Source of the DNA: a virus
Direction: 5' to 3' (one strand)
Virus record (IMG/VR): IMGVR_UViG_3300017971_000328
Location: 1-55,887 of that record
DNA: 55,887 nucleotides
The notes under the pieces are model-generated. The model saw only the letters and a program-made list of their open reading frames with translations. It searched no databases and had not been told where the DNA came from. The position numbers and the translations under genes were made by a program. Positions 39,456 to 47,600 of this stretch are shown one piece after another. How positions within the stretch are numbered: position 1 is the stretch's first letter; each line of letters starts with the position of its first letter.

Positions 39456-39911
39456 TTACTCTGCTTTGGCTACCTTGGCGAGTTGCTGGAAGCGACCTTT
39501 GTCCTCTTCCTCCATGTTCTCGAAGCGAAGTGGCATGATCCTACCCTGACTCTTCTGGACGTAGTGGTCCGCTGAGAGTGTAGCAGCGAACTTTTCAGCT
39601 TCTTGTAGTGAGTTCTGTCCCTCGAAGAAGTAATAGTAGTAGCCGTCTTCTTTGTTGTAGTAAGCCGTCGTTGAAGCGAGCTTTGTCCGAAGCTCTTTCC
39701 AGGGATCACGGAGATCCTTTTCTTGTAGGATCTGAGCTAGAGAAGGTTCCCGTACACGGACAAGAGCCTGGAAGGGAGCGGTCCATTTGTCACAGGTATC
39801 ATTGGAATCGAACCCAAGACCCGCACAGCTTGTGGTGCGATTGGCGAGACGGTACTCAGTACCCCAAACAGCACAGTTTGAACAGGTTTTCAGTTTTGTA
39901 TCTTCAGGCAT
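39456..39911 (-). CDS. Cys-cluster protein (zinc-binding N-terminus)
   Basis: 151 residues from ATG 39911, preferred because GGAG lies 7 bases upstream; an ATG four codons earlier (39923) has no such site. The N-terminus holds CSNC, then CAG and CDKW within 35 residues, a likely zinc- or Fe-S-binding knuckle (C-x2-C-x15-C-x10-C). The rest has YYNKEDGYYYYFFEGQNSLQEAEKF, a small alpha/beta domain. Sits downstream of the major capsid gene. Function unknown. Confidence 0.68.
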   Translation of the reverse strand: MPEDTKLKTCSNCAVWGTEYRLANRTTSCAGLGFDSNDTCDKWTAPFQALVRVREPSLAQILQEKDLRDPWKELRTKLASTTAYYNKEDGYYYYFFEGQNSLQEAEKFAATLSADHYVQKSQGRIMPLRFENMEEEDKGRFQQLAKVAKAE

Positions 39912-39945
39912 GACTTGCTCCATTTAACGCTACGGATACACATAC

Positions 39946-39954
39946 AGATAACCT
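39946..39954 (-). promoter_or_regulatory. Putative late promoter motif (AGGTTATCT)
   Basis: Minus-strand copy in the 177-bp gap after the capsid gene, 35-43 bp before the ATG at 39911, just downstream of two hairpins. Confidence 0.45.
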
Positions 39955-39963
39955 CACACCATT

Positions 39964-40033
39964 GGTAGCAGCAACTTTAGCTACCACCTCTGGTGTAGGT
40001 AGAAGACACCGCTCTCCCTCGAAAGAGAGAGCG
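39964..40033 (-). terminator. Hairpins after the major capsid gene
   Basis: Two inverted repeats follow the capsid stop: CGCTCTC/GAGAGCG (40010-40033) and GGTAGC/GCTACC (39964-39985). Neither is followed by a strong U-tract, so they may attenuate or stabilise the abundant capsid mRNA rather than end it fully. Confidence 0.45.
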
Positions 40034-40088
40034 AAAACAAATATGTAGTAGAGTATTGGAGAAGAAAGACGAGGAGGACAGAAAGGGA

Positions 40089-41174
40089 TTAGACGCGCTG
40101 TCCGAAGCACACTGCTCGGGCGTTGCCGATGATCATGCCTTCACCCGAGTGGATGAACCAACCACGGGCTGCCTGACCGACGACCGCGAGGTCGATAGCC
40201 TTGGCTTCCGGAGGAGTCTGCTCAAGGATCACGCCGAGGTTTCCAGGAGGCGCGGTCACGAAAGCTTCGCCCTGCTCCAGAACTCGGAGCTGCTCGTAAC
40301 GGAAGCCGTCCGTGAGGACCTGCATACCGAGGAGCGTACCGAGGCGACCTTCGAGGATCAGCTCGTGCTGGTGGACTGGATCGAACCAGTTCACGAAGTC
40401 GTTGTTGCTGATGATGTCCTGCCAGAGATCATAGGCAATCAACAGGTTCGCAGCCGGGGCACCCCAGGACGAGACCTGAGTCTGCATCTGAGCCAGTGAC
40501 GCCGGGTTGAAGTTGCCGAAGAAAACGCGGTCGTTGAAGAGCGGAGCCGCTGCGAGCATGAGGTCGCGGAGGATGCGGTCTTCACGAACCATCATCGCGA
40601 TGAGTCCGTCCTGGTACTTCGCGTCGAGGAGATCGAACGGTGCACCCTGGATGTCACCTTCTTCGATGACGATGTATGCGTCAACGGAGAAGAGCGGTGG
40701 GTAGAGATACGCCTGTCGGATTTCCTGCGTGGTGATTTTGCTGTCCACGGTAGCCATGAACGCAACCACGTCGCGCTTGCGCACGGGGATCTTGGCGTCT
40801 TCGCCCTTACCCAGCGGTCGAACGCCGAGAATGGTGCGAGCGAAACCCTGACGTTCCGAGGTCTCGATGATCTGGTCAGTTACGACCTCACCGATAAGCT
40901 CGAAGTCGTTACCAGTGCGATCCTGGTACGCCTCAGCGAGAGCCTGATTGCGCTCTGCAACCTGAGCTGCCTTCTCACGACCGGAAACACGCGACTCAGC
41001 GAGCTTGCCGTTGCCGTAGTTGTTGAGCAGATAGCCGATCTGCTGCATGAGACCCTTCTTGTCATTGGCGTTGATCTCGAAGTGGTCGCCCATGTTCGCG
41101 AAGATCTTGTTGCCATCGGGGCGAGCAAGGCCCTCAACAGCCGGAACGTCCGTTCCTGCAATCATCATAGTCAT
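40089..41174 (-). CDS. Major capsid protein
   Basis: 361 residues, MTMMIAGTDVPAVEGLARPDGNK. AAAGG lies 8 bases before the ATG. The protein has the length and order expected of HK97-fold capsid proteins: a helical N-terminal arm (AAQVAERNQALAEAYQDRTG), an E-loop/P-domain core (EVVTDQIIETSERQGFARTILGVRPLGKGEDAKIPVRKRD), and an A-domain-like end (DPVHQHELILEGRLGTLLGMQVLTDGFR, GVILEQTPPEAKAIDLAVVG). Its place after protease, scaffold and decoration-like genes agrees. The C-terminus and VIIEEGDIQGAPFDLL region are close in style to SPO1-like and jumbo myovirus capsid proteins. I rely on order and pattern rather than a measured alignment. Confidence 0.8.
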   Translation of the reverse strand: MTMMIAGTDVPAVEGLARPDGNKIFANMGDHFEINANDKKGLMQQIGYLLNNYGNGKLAESRVSGREKAAQVAERNQALAEAYQDRTGNDFELIGEVVTDQIIETSERQGFARTILGVRPLGKGEDAKIPVRKRDVVAFMATVDSKITTQEIRQAYLYPPLFSVDAYIVIEEGDIQGAPFDLLDAKYQDGLIAMMVREDRILRDLMLAAAPLFNDRVFFGNFNPASLAQMQTQVSSWGAPAANLLIAYDLWQDIISNNDFVNWFDPVHQHELILEGRLGTLLGMQVLTDGFRYEQLRVLEQGEAFVTAPPGNLGVILEQTPPEAKAIDLAVVGQAARGWFIHSGEGMIIGNARAVCFGQRV

Positions 41175-41229
41175 TTTGGTTACCTTTTCCGTTGTCCTTT
41201 ATGGAAACTGCACAGAGTCAGCTTCGCAG

Positions 41230-41730
41230 TTACTTCGCGTTCTGTCCGGTACACCAGCGCATCTTTTTCCCTTGCACTGTGACGAACTTCGGCTTTTTTG
41301 AAGTATCCTTGCCAAGCATCATGTTCATGACTCTGATGCGCCTACTTCTCAAGTCTCGATAGCGACAGGTGGACATCCAAACCCGTTTGCCAGATGCACG
41401 CTGCTTCTTCAGTCGCGGCTTCTTACAACACAGCCACTTCTTCTTGGTTGTCTTGTGCTTCATCTTCAATTTCTTGAAGCGAAGTTTGGTCTGCATTCGG
41501 TCGCTGACAGCTTCTTTAAGGTTATCAATTCCCTCTGCCAACAGAATGTCGAGACCATTGTCCAGCACATAGTCCATGAAGTCAGCGTACACTTCCATAA
41601 CGCTGCGTGCTTGATCCGTAAAACCGGCTTCCATAAGACTGACGGCGGCGTCTTCCAAAGCGGCTAACCGCACTGGATAGTCATTCGCCTCAAAAAGACG
41701 AATATGAAGGCTTTTCTCTACAGCACTCAT
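41230..41730 (-). CDS. Basic protein between decoration and capsid genes
   Basis: 166 residues from ATG 41730 (GGAAGG 5 bases upstream; an earlier in-frame GTG abuts that site). The first 85 residues are acidic and helical (RLAALEDAAVSLMEAGFTDQARSVMEVYADFMDYV). The second half is very basic (KLRFKKLKMKHKTTKKKWLCCKKPRLKKQR, RYRDLRSRRIRVMNMML), with a CysCys. The split charge suggests a nucleic-acid- or capsid-interior-binding tail. Located directly upstream of the major capsid gene. Confidence 0.65.
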   Translation of the reverse strand: MSAVEKSLHIRLFEANDYPVRLAALEDAAVSLMEAGFTDQARSVMEVYADFMDYVLDNGLDILLAEGIDNLKEAVSDRMQTKLRFKKLKMKHKTTKKKWLCCKKPRLKKQRASGKRVWMSTCRYRDLRSRRIRVMNMMLGKDTSKKPKFVTVQGKKMRWCTGQNAK

Positions 41731-41748
41731 TTTCACCTTCCACTTTGC

Positions 41749-41757
41749 ATATAACCT
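41749..41757 (-). promoter_or_regulatory. Putative late promoter motif (AGGTTATAT)
   Basis: Minus-strand copy 19-27 bp before the ATG at 41730, right after a 7-bp inverted repeat (CTTTTCA/TGAAAAG at 41761-41791). Confidence 0.5.
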
Positions 41758-41816
41758 ACTCTTTTCAACCCTTAGTTTTAAAAGTGAAAAGTAGGAGGTT
41801 GTTACAAAATAACCCC

Positions 41817-41854
41817 AAAAGAGGAAGACCCTCTGTCTACAAGAATCAGACAGA
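41817..41854 (-). terminator. Terminator-like hairpins after decoration-like gene
   Basis: AGAGG/CCTCT (41820-41834), followed on the minus strand by TTTT, has the form of a weak intrinsic terminator. Just ahead of it (minus-strand order) is a 7-bp stem TCTGTCT/AGACAGA (41832-41854) whose loop contains the over-represented word CTACAAGA. Confidence 0.55.
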
Positions 41855-41922
41855 CGTATCCCTATTGGTGGTTTTGACGAGAGAATGTGTGGAAAGAAGA
41901 AGGAAGAGAGCGAGGTCAGAGG

Positions 41923-42660
41923 TTAGACGGGCTGAATCTCGAAGCGAACGCCCAGCATGCCGGGACGATCCGAGTCAGTCTGACCAACTTCCGGAGTCGC
42001 GTGAACGACTCCAACCAGCGTACCGGGACCGGCACCGACGAGCTGACCAGCCGCACCAGAGAAAACCTGGTCGCCGATAGCCCACGCTTGCGCGGCATCG
42101 TACTGGTTGGTGTAGATGATCCCGTGACCACCGACAACGGCGAGCTGCGCAAAGAACTGCTGGGCATAGCGGTGCACGCCAGCGTCCTGGTAGCGCGTCA
42201 GAGCCTCGTTTACCGTCAGGTTGTACCTGTAGGTGATCTCCAAGACATCCGAAGCCTCGTTCGCGTTGAAGGTGAGAACGCCAGTCGCGTAGTTCACGTT
42301 GAACTGACCAACACCAACAGCCACGTTGAAGACGAGGTTGATAGCCTGGGTGACGTCCCACACACGAATGTCCGTGCCCGCTGCGCCGACGAGGTTCGTG
42401 TTCTCAAGCTGCACGGTCAAAGGAGCCGCAGCCGGAACAGTCGCATCCTCAACGAGGGAGCGCGTTACGTGGAGGAAAGCGTCCGTGGACGAGAATCCAG
42501 CGAGGCGCTCACCGGCAGCACCAGCCGAAGGCTGTACTGCGGAGCCACCAGCACCGTCATCCACAAAAACAAAGAGCTGGCCCTCTTCTGCGACGTTCGC
42601 GCCAGCAGCGAGGGGGAACTCCCGAGGAGCTTCCAGGTCTGAGAAATTTCGATCGTACAT
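41923..42660 (-). CDS. Head decoration or structural protein
   Basis: 245 residues, MYDRNFSDLEAPREFPLAAG, with AAGGGAAGGA ahead of the ATG. Ala/Val/Gly-rich and beta-forming (GQLFVFVDDGAGGSAVQPSAG, VLTFNANEASDVLEITYRYNLT). Stretches such as GDQVFSGAAGQLVG resemble phage capsid decoration and hub proteins. Its place between the scaffold-like and capsid genes supports a head surface or structural role. No enzymatic motif. Confidence 0.68.
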   Translation of the reverse strand: MYDRNFSDLEAPREFPLAAGANVAEEGQLFVFVDDGAGGSAVQPSAGAAGERLAGFSSTDAFLHVTRSLVEDATVPAAAPLTVQLENTNLVGAAGTDIRVWDVTQAINLVFNVAVGVGQFNVNYATGVLTFNANEASDVLEITYRYNLTVNEALTRYQDAGVHRYAQQFFAQLAVVGGHGIIYTNQYDAAQAWAIGDQVFSGAAGQLVGAGPGTLVGVVHATPEVGQTDSDRPGMLGVRFEIQPV

Positions 42661-42675
42661 GATTTATTCCTTCCC

Positions 42676-43767
42676 TTACTTAAGTGCCAAGCGCTGTCGC
42701 AGCGCGGCTTTTCGATCCATTGTTTCCTGACCAGCCGTCTTCGTCTCCAGCGGAACGTTCGCGGGCAACTCAGGGAATGCTGCCTGCTGTGCCAACTGAG
42801 GAGAATTCGGTGCACTGACGACCTCAGACGGAGTGTACTTCTCAGCTTTGTTGACCGAAGCCTCAATCTGATGGTACGCTTCCGGACTGTAGGACGCCCA
42901 CTCGCGAGCTTGATTGATTGCGGTCTCGAAGAAAGCGGGACCGGTTTCGTCGAAAACAGCCTCGACTGTCGGTACGGGAGCTGCCACACCTACGTTGGCC
43001 AGTGCTTCGTACAGAGCGGTCTTCAGAGGGTTGCTCACGAGCACGCCCTTCTGCATGGCGGTCAAGACGAGACCAAGCGCGCTCATGAGATCTTGAGCGG
43101 CTTCTGCCTGCTTTTCCCGGAGAGAATCGGCTTGCTCGGCTTCCATCGTTTCACGGAGCTGCGCTACAACATCAGAGCGCTCCATGGCAACGGCGTAGGG
43201 GCGAGCAGAGATCCCTTCCAGGGTCTTCTGCAATCCATCCTGTGCACACGCCTTCTTGACGGTTTCGGCATAGCCTTGACTCAGAAACAATGCACGGATG
43301 TCAGCGGGATTTGGTTGATCCGATAGACGGACCTCGGCGAGCGGTTGGCCTGCGGCGAACACGGACCAGCTCGGGTTTTCCTCGTCGTATTGGAACAACA
43401 CCATATCGACGGAAGCGTCAGCCGGGAGATTGTCCCATGCTGTTACCTCAGCGATAAGCTGCTGACCGGCAGACTCGGTTTCCGGAGCGGGTGCGGTTTC
43501 TTCGTAAGACTGCCCACCTTCGGTTGTTGGAGTCGTGCCCTCTGGAGAATCCGCAGAAGCGTCGACTTCAGTAGCTTCAGGTTCAGGAGTCGTCTCGGTA
43601 GCGGCTTCCGCTTCCACCGTCTCAGCTACCGCCTCTTTCGGGGCGGGCTCAGGGGTGGTCTCGTCAGCATCGGCATTCGCCTCAACTTGAGTTGACTCAT
43701 CTTCCTGTGCGTACTGAGCCATCCTTTCCTTCCGCTTTTCTCGTAAGGCTGCTCGGGTCTCAGTCAC
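42676..43767 (-). CDS. Scaffold-like protein
   Basis: 363 residues from GTG 43767 (AGGAG 6 bases upstream). The first 110 residues are acidic and low-complexity (ADADETTPEPAPKEAVAETVEAEAATETTPEPEATE), then come long helices (VAQLRETMEAEQADSLREKQAEAAQDL, YHQIEASVNKAEKYTP), ending basic (MDRKAALRQRLALK). This composition and the order protease, scaffold, capsid are those of myovirus prohead cores. It would be removed by the protease encoded just upstream. Confidence 0.72.
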   Translation of the reverse strand: MTETRAALREKRKERMAQYAQEDESTQVEANADADETTPEPAPKEAVAETVEAEAATETTPEPEATEVDASADSPEGTTPTTEGGQSYEETAPAPETESAGQQLIAEVTAWDNLPADASVDMVLFQYDEENPSWSVFAAGQPLAEVRLSDQPNPADIRALFLSQGYAETVKKACAQDGLQKTLEGISARPYAVAMERSDVVAQLRETMEAEQADSLREKQAEAAQDLMSALGLVLTAMQKGVLVSNPLKTALYEALANVGVAAPVPTVEAVFDETGPAFFETAINQAREWASYSPEAYHQIEASVNKAEKYTPSEVVSAPNSPQLAQQAAFPELPANVPLETKTAGQETMDRKAALRQRLALK

Positions 43768-43803
43768 TGTGAACTCCTTTCATAGTCACCTTTATACAAA
43801 GAT

Positions 43804-43832
43804 AACTAACCTACATCACTTCCAAGTAACCT
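43804..43832 (-). promoter_or_regulatory. Two late-motif copies (AGGTTAGTT, AGGTTACTT)
   Basis: AGGTTAGTT at 43804-43812 and AGGTTACTT at 43824-43832 on the minus strand, in the 73-bp gap before the scaffold-like gene; TTTGTATAAAG follows. Confidence 0.5.
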
Positions 43833-43840
43833 AGTTAAAT

Positions 43841-44572
43841 TTAAGCTGCTTCGGAATGTGGAGGATTTTTGACTCCACTGTCCACAGCGTCAAAGTCAGC
43901 GGGGTCGCCGACACTAGATGATTCGATGAAACACACCCCTCCGCAAGTCTCATACACCAGAATACCTCCGATGATTTGACCCTTGGGATGGCATGTAATC
44001 TGCCCGCTTTTCGCAATCGCTCCACAGTAGGAACACTGAGTGTAATCCACCCAAGCTCCCATGCTATGAGCTACCCGGTCGCGCTTGAGGATCTTCTGGA
44101 CGAGAGCAGTGTCTTTCGTCCGGTCCCACCCAGCTAGAATCCTTACCTTTACATAGCGATGACCACGAATCTCCATCGGGGTCATGTACGCGTCAAAGAT
44201 AACACCTTTCGCCTTCAATGGGTCCTTGTTGTCATGGTCTGCGTGTGTGGGCTTTCCAATGAAGCTTCCAAACACAGGCTTACCGGACTGCACGTCGAAG
44301 CGAAGAAGCTCAGCCAGCGGGAAACAATCCAGGTTTCTGTTCGGTACATCTGCTGTGACAATCGGGATCTCCACGAAGACATAGTCCGCGATGTGCGGGC
44401 TAATCTTGTAGGCGGGAGACGCCAACGGAAGCCACGAAATGTCGATCAGAGGTCGTTGCTGAAGCGGAGACGCAAGTCGGGTGTTCCCTTCGCCGTCAGC
44501 TCTGACGTCGAGACCATGCCCCTCAAAAATATTGGAGGCAGCTTCAGACTCGCCCACTTTTAGAATAGGCAT
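43841..44572 (-). CDS. Prohead protease (S80/gp21-like)
   Basis: 243 residues. Probable catalytic residues: His110 in KPTHADHDN and Ser170 in VAHSMGAW, separated by a beta domain (GVIFDAYMTPMEIRGHRYVKVRI), as in the T4 gp21 / herpes-type assembly proteases that cut scaffold and capsid arms. After the serine comes a cysteine-rich insertion (CSYCG, CHPKG, CGGVC) that may bind zinc. Lies between portal and scaffold, the usual place. The AGGTTATAT motif is 20-28 bp upstream of its ATG. Confidence 0.82.
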   Translation of the reverse strand: MPILKVGESEAASNIFEGHGLDVRADGEGNTRLASPLQQRPLIDISWLPLASPAYKISPHIADYVFVEIPIVTADVPNRNLDCFPLAELLRFDVQSGKPVFGSFIGKPTHADHDNKDPLKAKGVIFDAYMTPMEIRGHRYVKVRILAGWDRTKDTALVQKILKRDRVAHSMGAWVDYTQCSYCGAIAKSGQITCHPKGQIIGGILVYETCGGVCFIESSSVGDPADFDAVDSGVKNPPHSEAA

Positions 44573-44591
44573 TTTGCACCTCTCTAGGTCA

Positions 44592-44600
44592 ATATAACCT
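44592..44600 (-). promoter_or_regulatory. Putative late promoter motif (AGGTTATAT)
   Basis: Minus-strand copy in the 51-bp gap between portal and protease genes, 20-28 bp before the ATG at 44572. Confidence 0.5.
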
Positions 44601-44623
44601 AAGTTTTGAAAGGTACTTATTAT

Positions 44624-47600
44624 TTATTTGGATTTTGGGATGTGCCCGGTCAAAAGTTGGCTGGAAGCCATGGGCCAATTCCGAGTGTTTTGTTCAGGAG
44701 CTGCCCGTCTCGGCTGATTATCATCAGTCTTCATGGACGCCATCATGAACAATTCGTTGACCTGCTCTGGATTTGCAGCCTGTGGAACCCTCTTGGTCAG
44801 ATGGTTCACGATGTCAGCAGCAACATCCGGCTCCAATGAGACGTCCTTAATGAGTCCCAGTCTCGCCAGAATGTACTGTGCAAGCTGCTTCTTCTTGGGA
44901 TTGAGCAATCCCATCTGCATGGCATAGCGTCCCTGACGACCAATACCCCTGGCGTTCAACACCTTTTTGACGAGGACTTCGGCTTCTCTCTGACGGAGGT
45001 CGACGAACTTTTTGTCCCGACTCCAAATGGGAAGGCTGCGCATGATCTGAACAACCTGCTCCGACGTTCCTTCAGGGATGTTAATGTTGACCACTTGAGG
45101 AGGCTGCGGAGGAGCAGCAGGAGTCTCCACCGGAACCACGTCCGGAAGAGGGACCTCTTCTTTCGGAGGATCAGCCAGAAGCAACTGCATCTGGAAGGAG
45201 CGCTCCAGGTCCGTCAAGAGGAGCTTCTTGGGGTCAATCTCATCCGGACGCTTCAACCGCACAACATTGTAGTACGTGCATGTGTAGAAATCCGGCCTAT
45301 CAGAGGACAGCTCAGGAACTATCCGAACATACTTGGTTTTATGCGACACAAAGATGCGTACACGGGAGACACAAGTCAGCGCGTTCTGCGGATGTGTCGG
45401 GAAGGGACTCTTGGTCCTCAAGAACTCCGCGAGAGACTTCCCCCACGAACCAGACTGGCGAGCCTGCGTCTGGTTCAGCTTGTCAATGAGGTTCTGCCAC
45501 TCATCCATAGGAATGTCGACCGTCTTATACTCCAAGACGTCAGACTTCAAGTATCCCTGTGGAGGTATGACATCATCCGGAAGAATTCCATCCAGGAGGT
45601 AGCCGAGATCTACAGGAACATCTTCCGACGTCGCCGTGACACCTTTCTTATAGATGGTATCAGCGAGAGAGAAGTAGCCATTCTTGTAGAACTTCGTCGC
45701 TGCTTGTGCCGTATCAGCCGCCTTCTTGTGCGTCTTCAACGCCTCCATCAGAACGTCTCGGATGGACTTTGTGAGCTTCTCCTCTTGTTCAGGAGTGAGC
45801 TTGCGGACAGGACGCTTCTTCGGCGTCGGAGGAGGCAGCTCCTCTTCAAGAATCTCTTCCTCAGCTCCCTCAGCTCCCTCAGCTCCAGGAACCTTTTCCC
45901 CTTCTTCCAGCTCATCCTTCACCTCTGGAGGCAGCTCGGGGATCTCAGCGTCTGGATGCGTTTCCTTGACCTTATCGATCAATTCTGGTAGGTCTTCTTT
46001 CTCGACTTCCAGAACATGGGGCTCTTCACCCTCTCCAGGCAGCTCTTCCGGAATCTCAGGAAGACCCAACTCTGGAGGCATGCCGCCTTCTTCTTCACCC
46101 TCTTCTGCACCACCGAAGCCAGGAAGCTCCCCGAAGTCGCCTTCCTCTTCTCCTCCTTCTTCTCCCTCGAATTCACCTTCAGCGGCATTGCGCCAAGGTG
46201 TCAGCTCTTGACGGAGTTGAATATCTTCAGGCGCTTCTGTTCGGAGCTGTGCGAGGTCGAGACCCAGGACCTTGGCCCACATCTCTAGGTTGACAGGGAT
46301 ACCCTTGTCTTGAGCCATCTCCAGGAAGTCGCGTGCTTCCGGACTCACAGCCGTCAGCCACTTCTTGATCTCTACACGGAGAGCAACATCGTCATCCTTG
46401 ACTTCAAGAAGCTTGTCGAGGTTCAACCCGTAGGCAGAGGAAACCTCCGCGATTGGAACGGGGACGCCCTGCTCTATAGCGTCACGAATCTTATCTGGCA
46501 TTTCAGGAGATGCTTGTAGAGCCCACTGACGGAACTTCCTCCGCAGTGCTACATCATCTTCCATAGCCAAAGCCAGCTCATCGATATCCAAACCAATCGA
46601 GTTGGCCCAAACTCTCAGGGGCACAACCAGACCAGACTCTTGAGTGATGTTCTGGATCTTGTCCGCGTAGTCTGGGTCCGTCGCCGCTTGGTATTCTCGT
46701 AGAGACCGACGAAGCGCCAAGTCTTCCGGAAGACGCTCCAGCTCATCTTGAAGGTCGAACCCCGCAAAGGTAGCCCACGTCTTCAGAGTGACAGGGAGAC
46801 CGCGCTCTTGCGCCATCTCCAGAATTTCTAGATACTCACGGTCGGCTACAGGACGGAGATTCTTGGAGAACTGAACCGTAGGGATCATCCACTCTTCGTT
46901 CGTCGTCGAGTCGGCGATACGGTAGCGGTGCGCGAGCTTCTTCTCGGGGATGCGTCGGAAGTTGTTGATCTCAGCGATTGGCTTAAGGATCTTGTCTTCG
47001 ATGAAGAATCTGGTGATGAACTCCCGGTGTGCCCGTACCCTTTCCAGGAAAACTGACAACAGGGTCTCCATTGTATTACTGGAAAGTAGACCATTTGCTA
47101 CAAAGGAACGATTCTCTCGGTCCTCCATAGAGAGGTCGTACACAGCGTGTTCTCCAGCCTCGTCAATGGAAGTAACAGGAGTGAATCGATATCGTAGTAC
47201 AAAAAGAGCCTTCAACTTCGCAGTGAAACTTGGGCTAATTTTGTGGAGCGCTGTCAGCAGACTCGTGTAATCGCCACGGTCATCACGGTCATACAACAGG
47301 CGCTTCTCATCACGAAGAGGATGCGTCCCTAGTTTATGCCAACTGATGCAGACTTCCTCACCCGAGTCATTCTTGTAGAAGCTCCCGTGTCTGTTGGTCT
47401 TTGTTTGACGGGCTTTCAAGAATTCTTGCAAGGGCTCAATAGGAATTCCAAAACGATTCCTAGACTTTAGCTTCCTTCCCTGCACGATGCTTTTCGTGAG
47501 AACATACGGCTTGAGATTCTTGTAGAGTTCAAGGCTATCATGACGGTCCAAGGTCAGCCGTCGACCATTCCGACGAGCTGAAGCATAGCCATGCGCATTG

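Noticed and set aside
45095-45991. Plus-strand frame of 298 codons inside the portal region
   Set aside because: It is antisense to the portal C-terminal domain, which has clear protein features; Arg/Leu-rich shadow frame.
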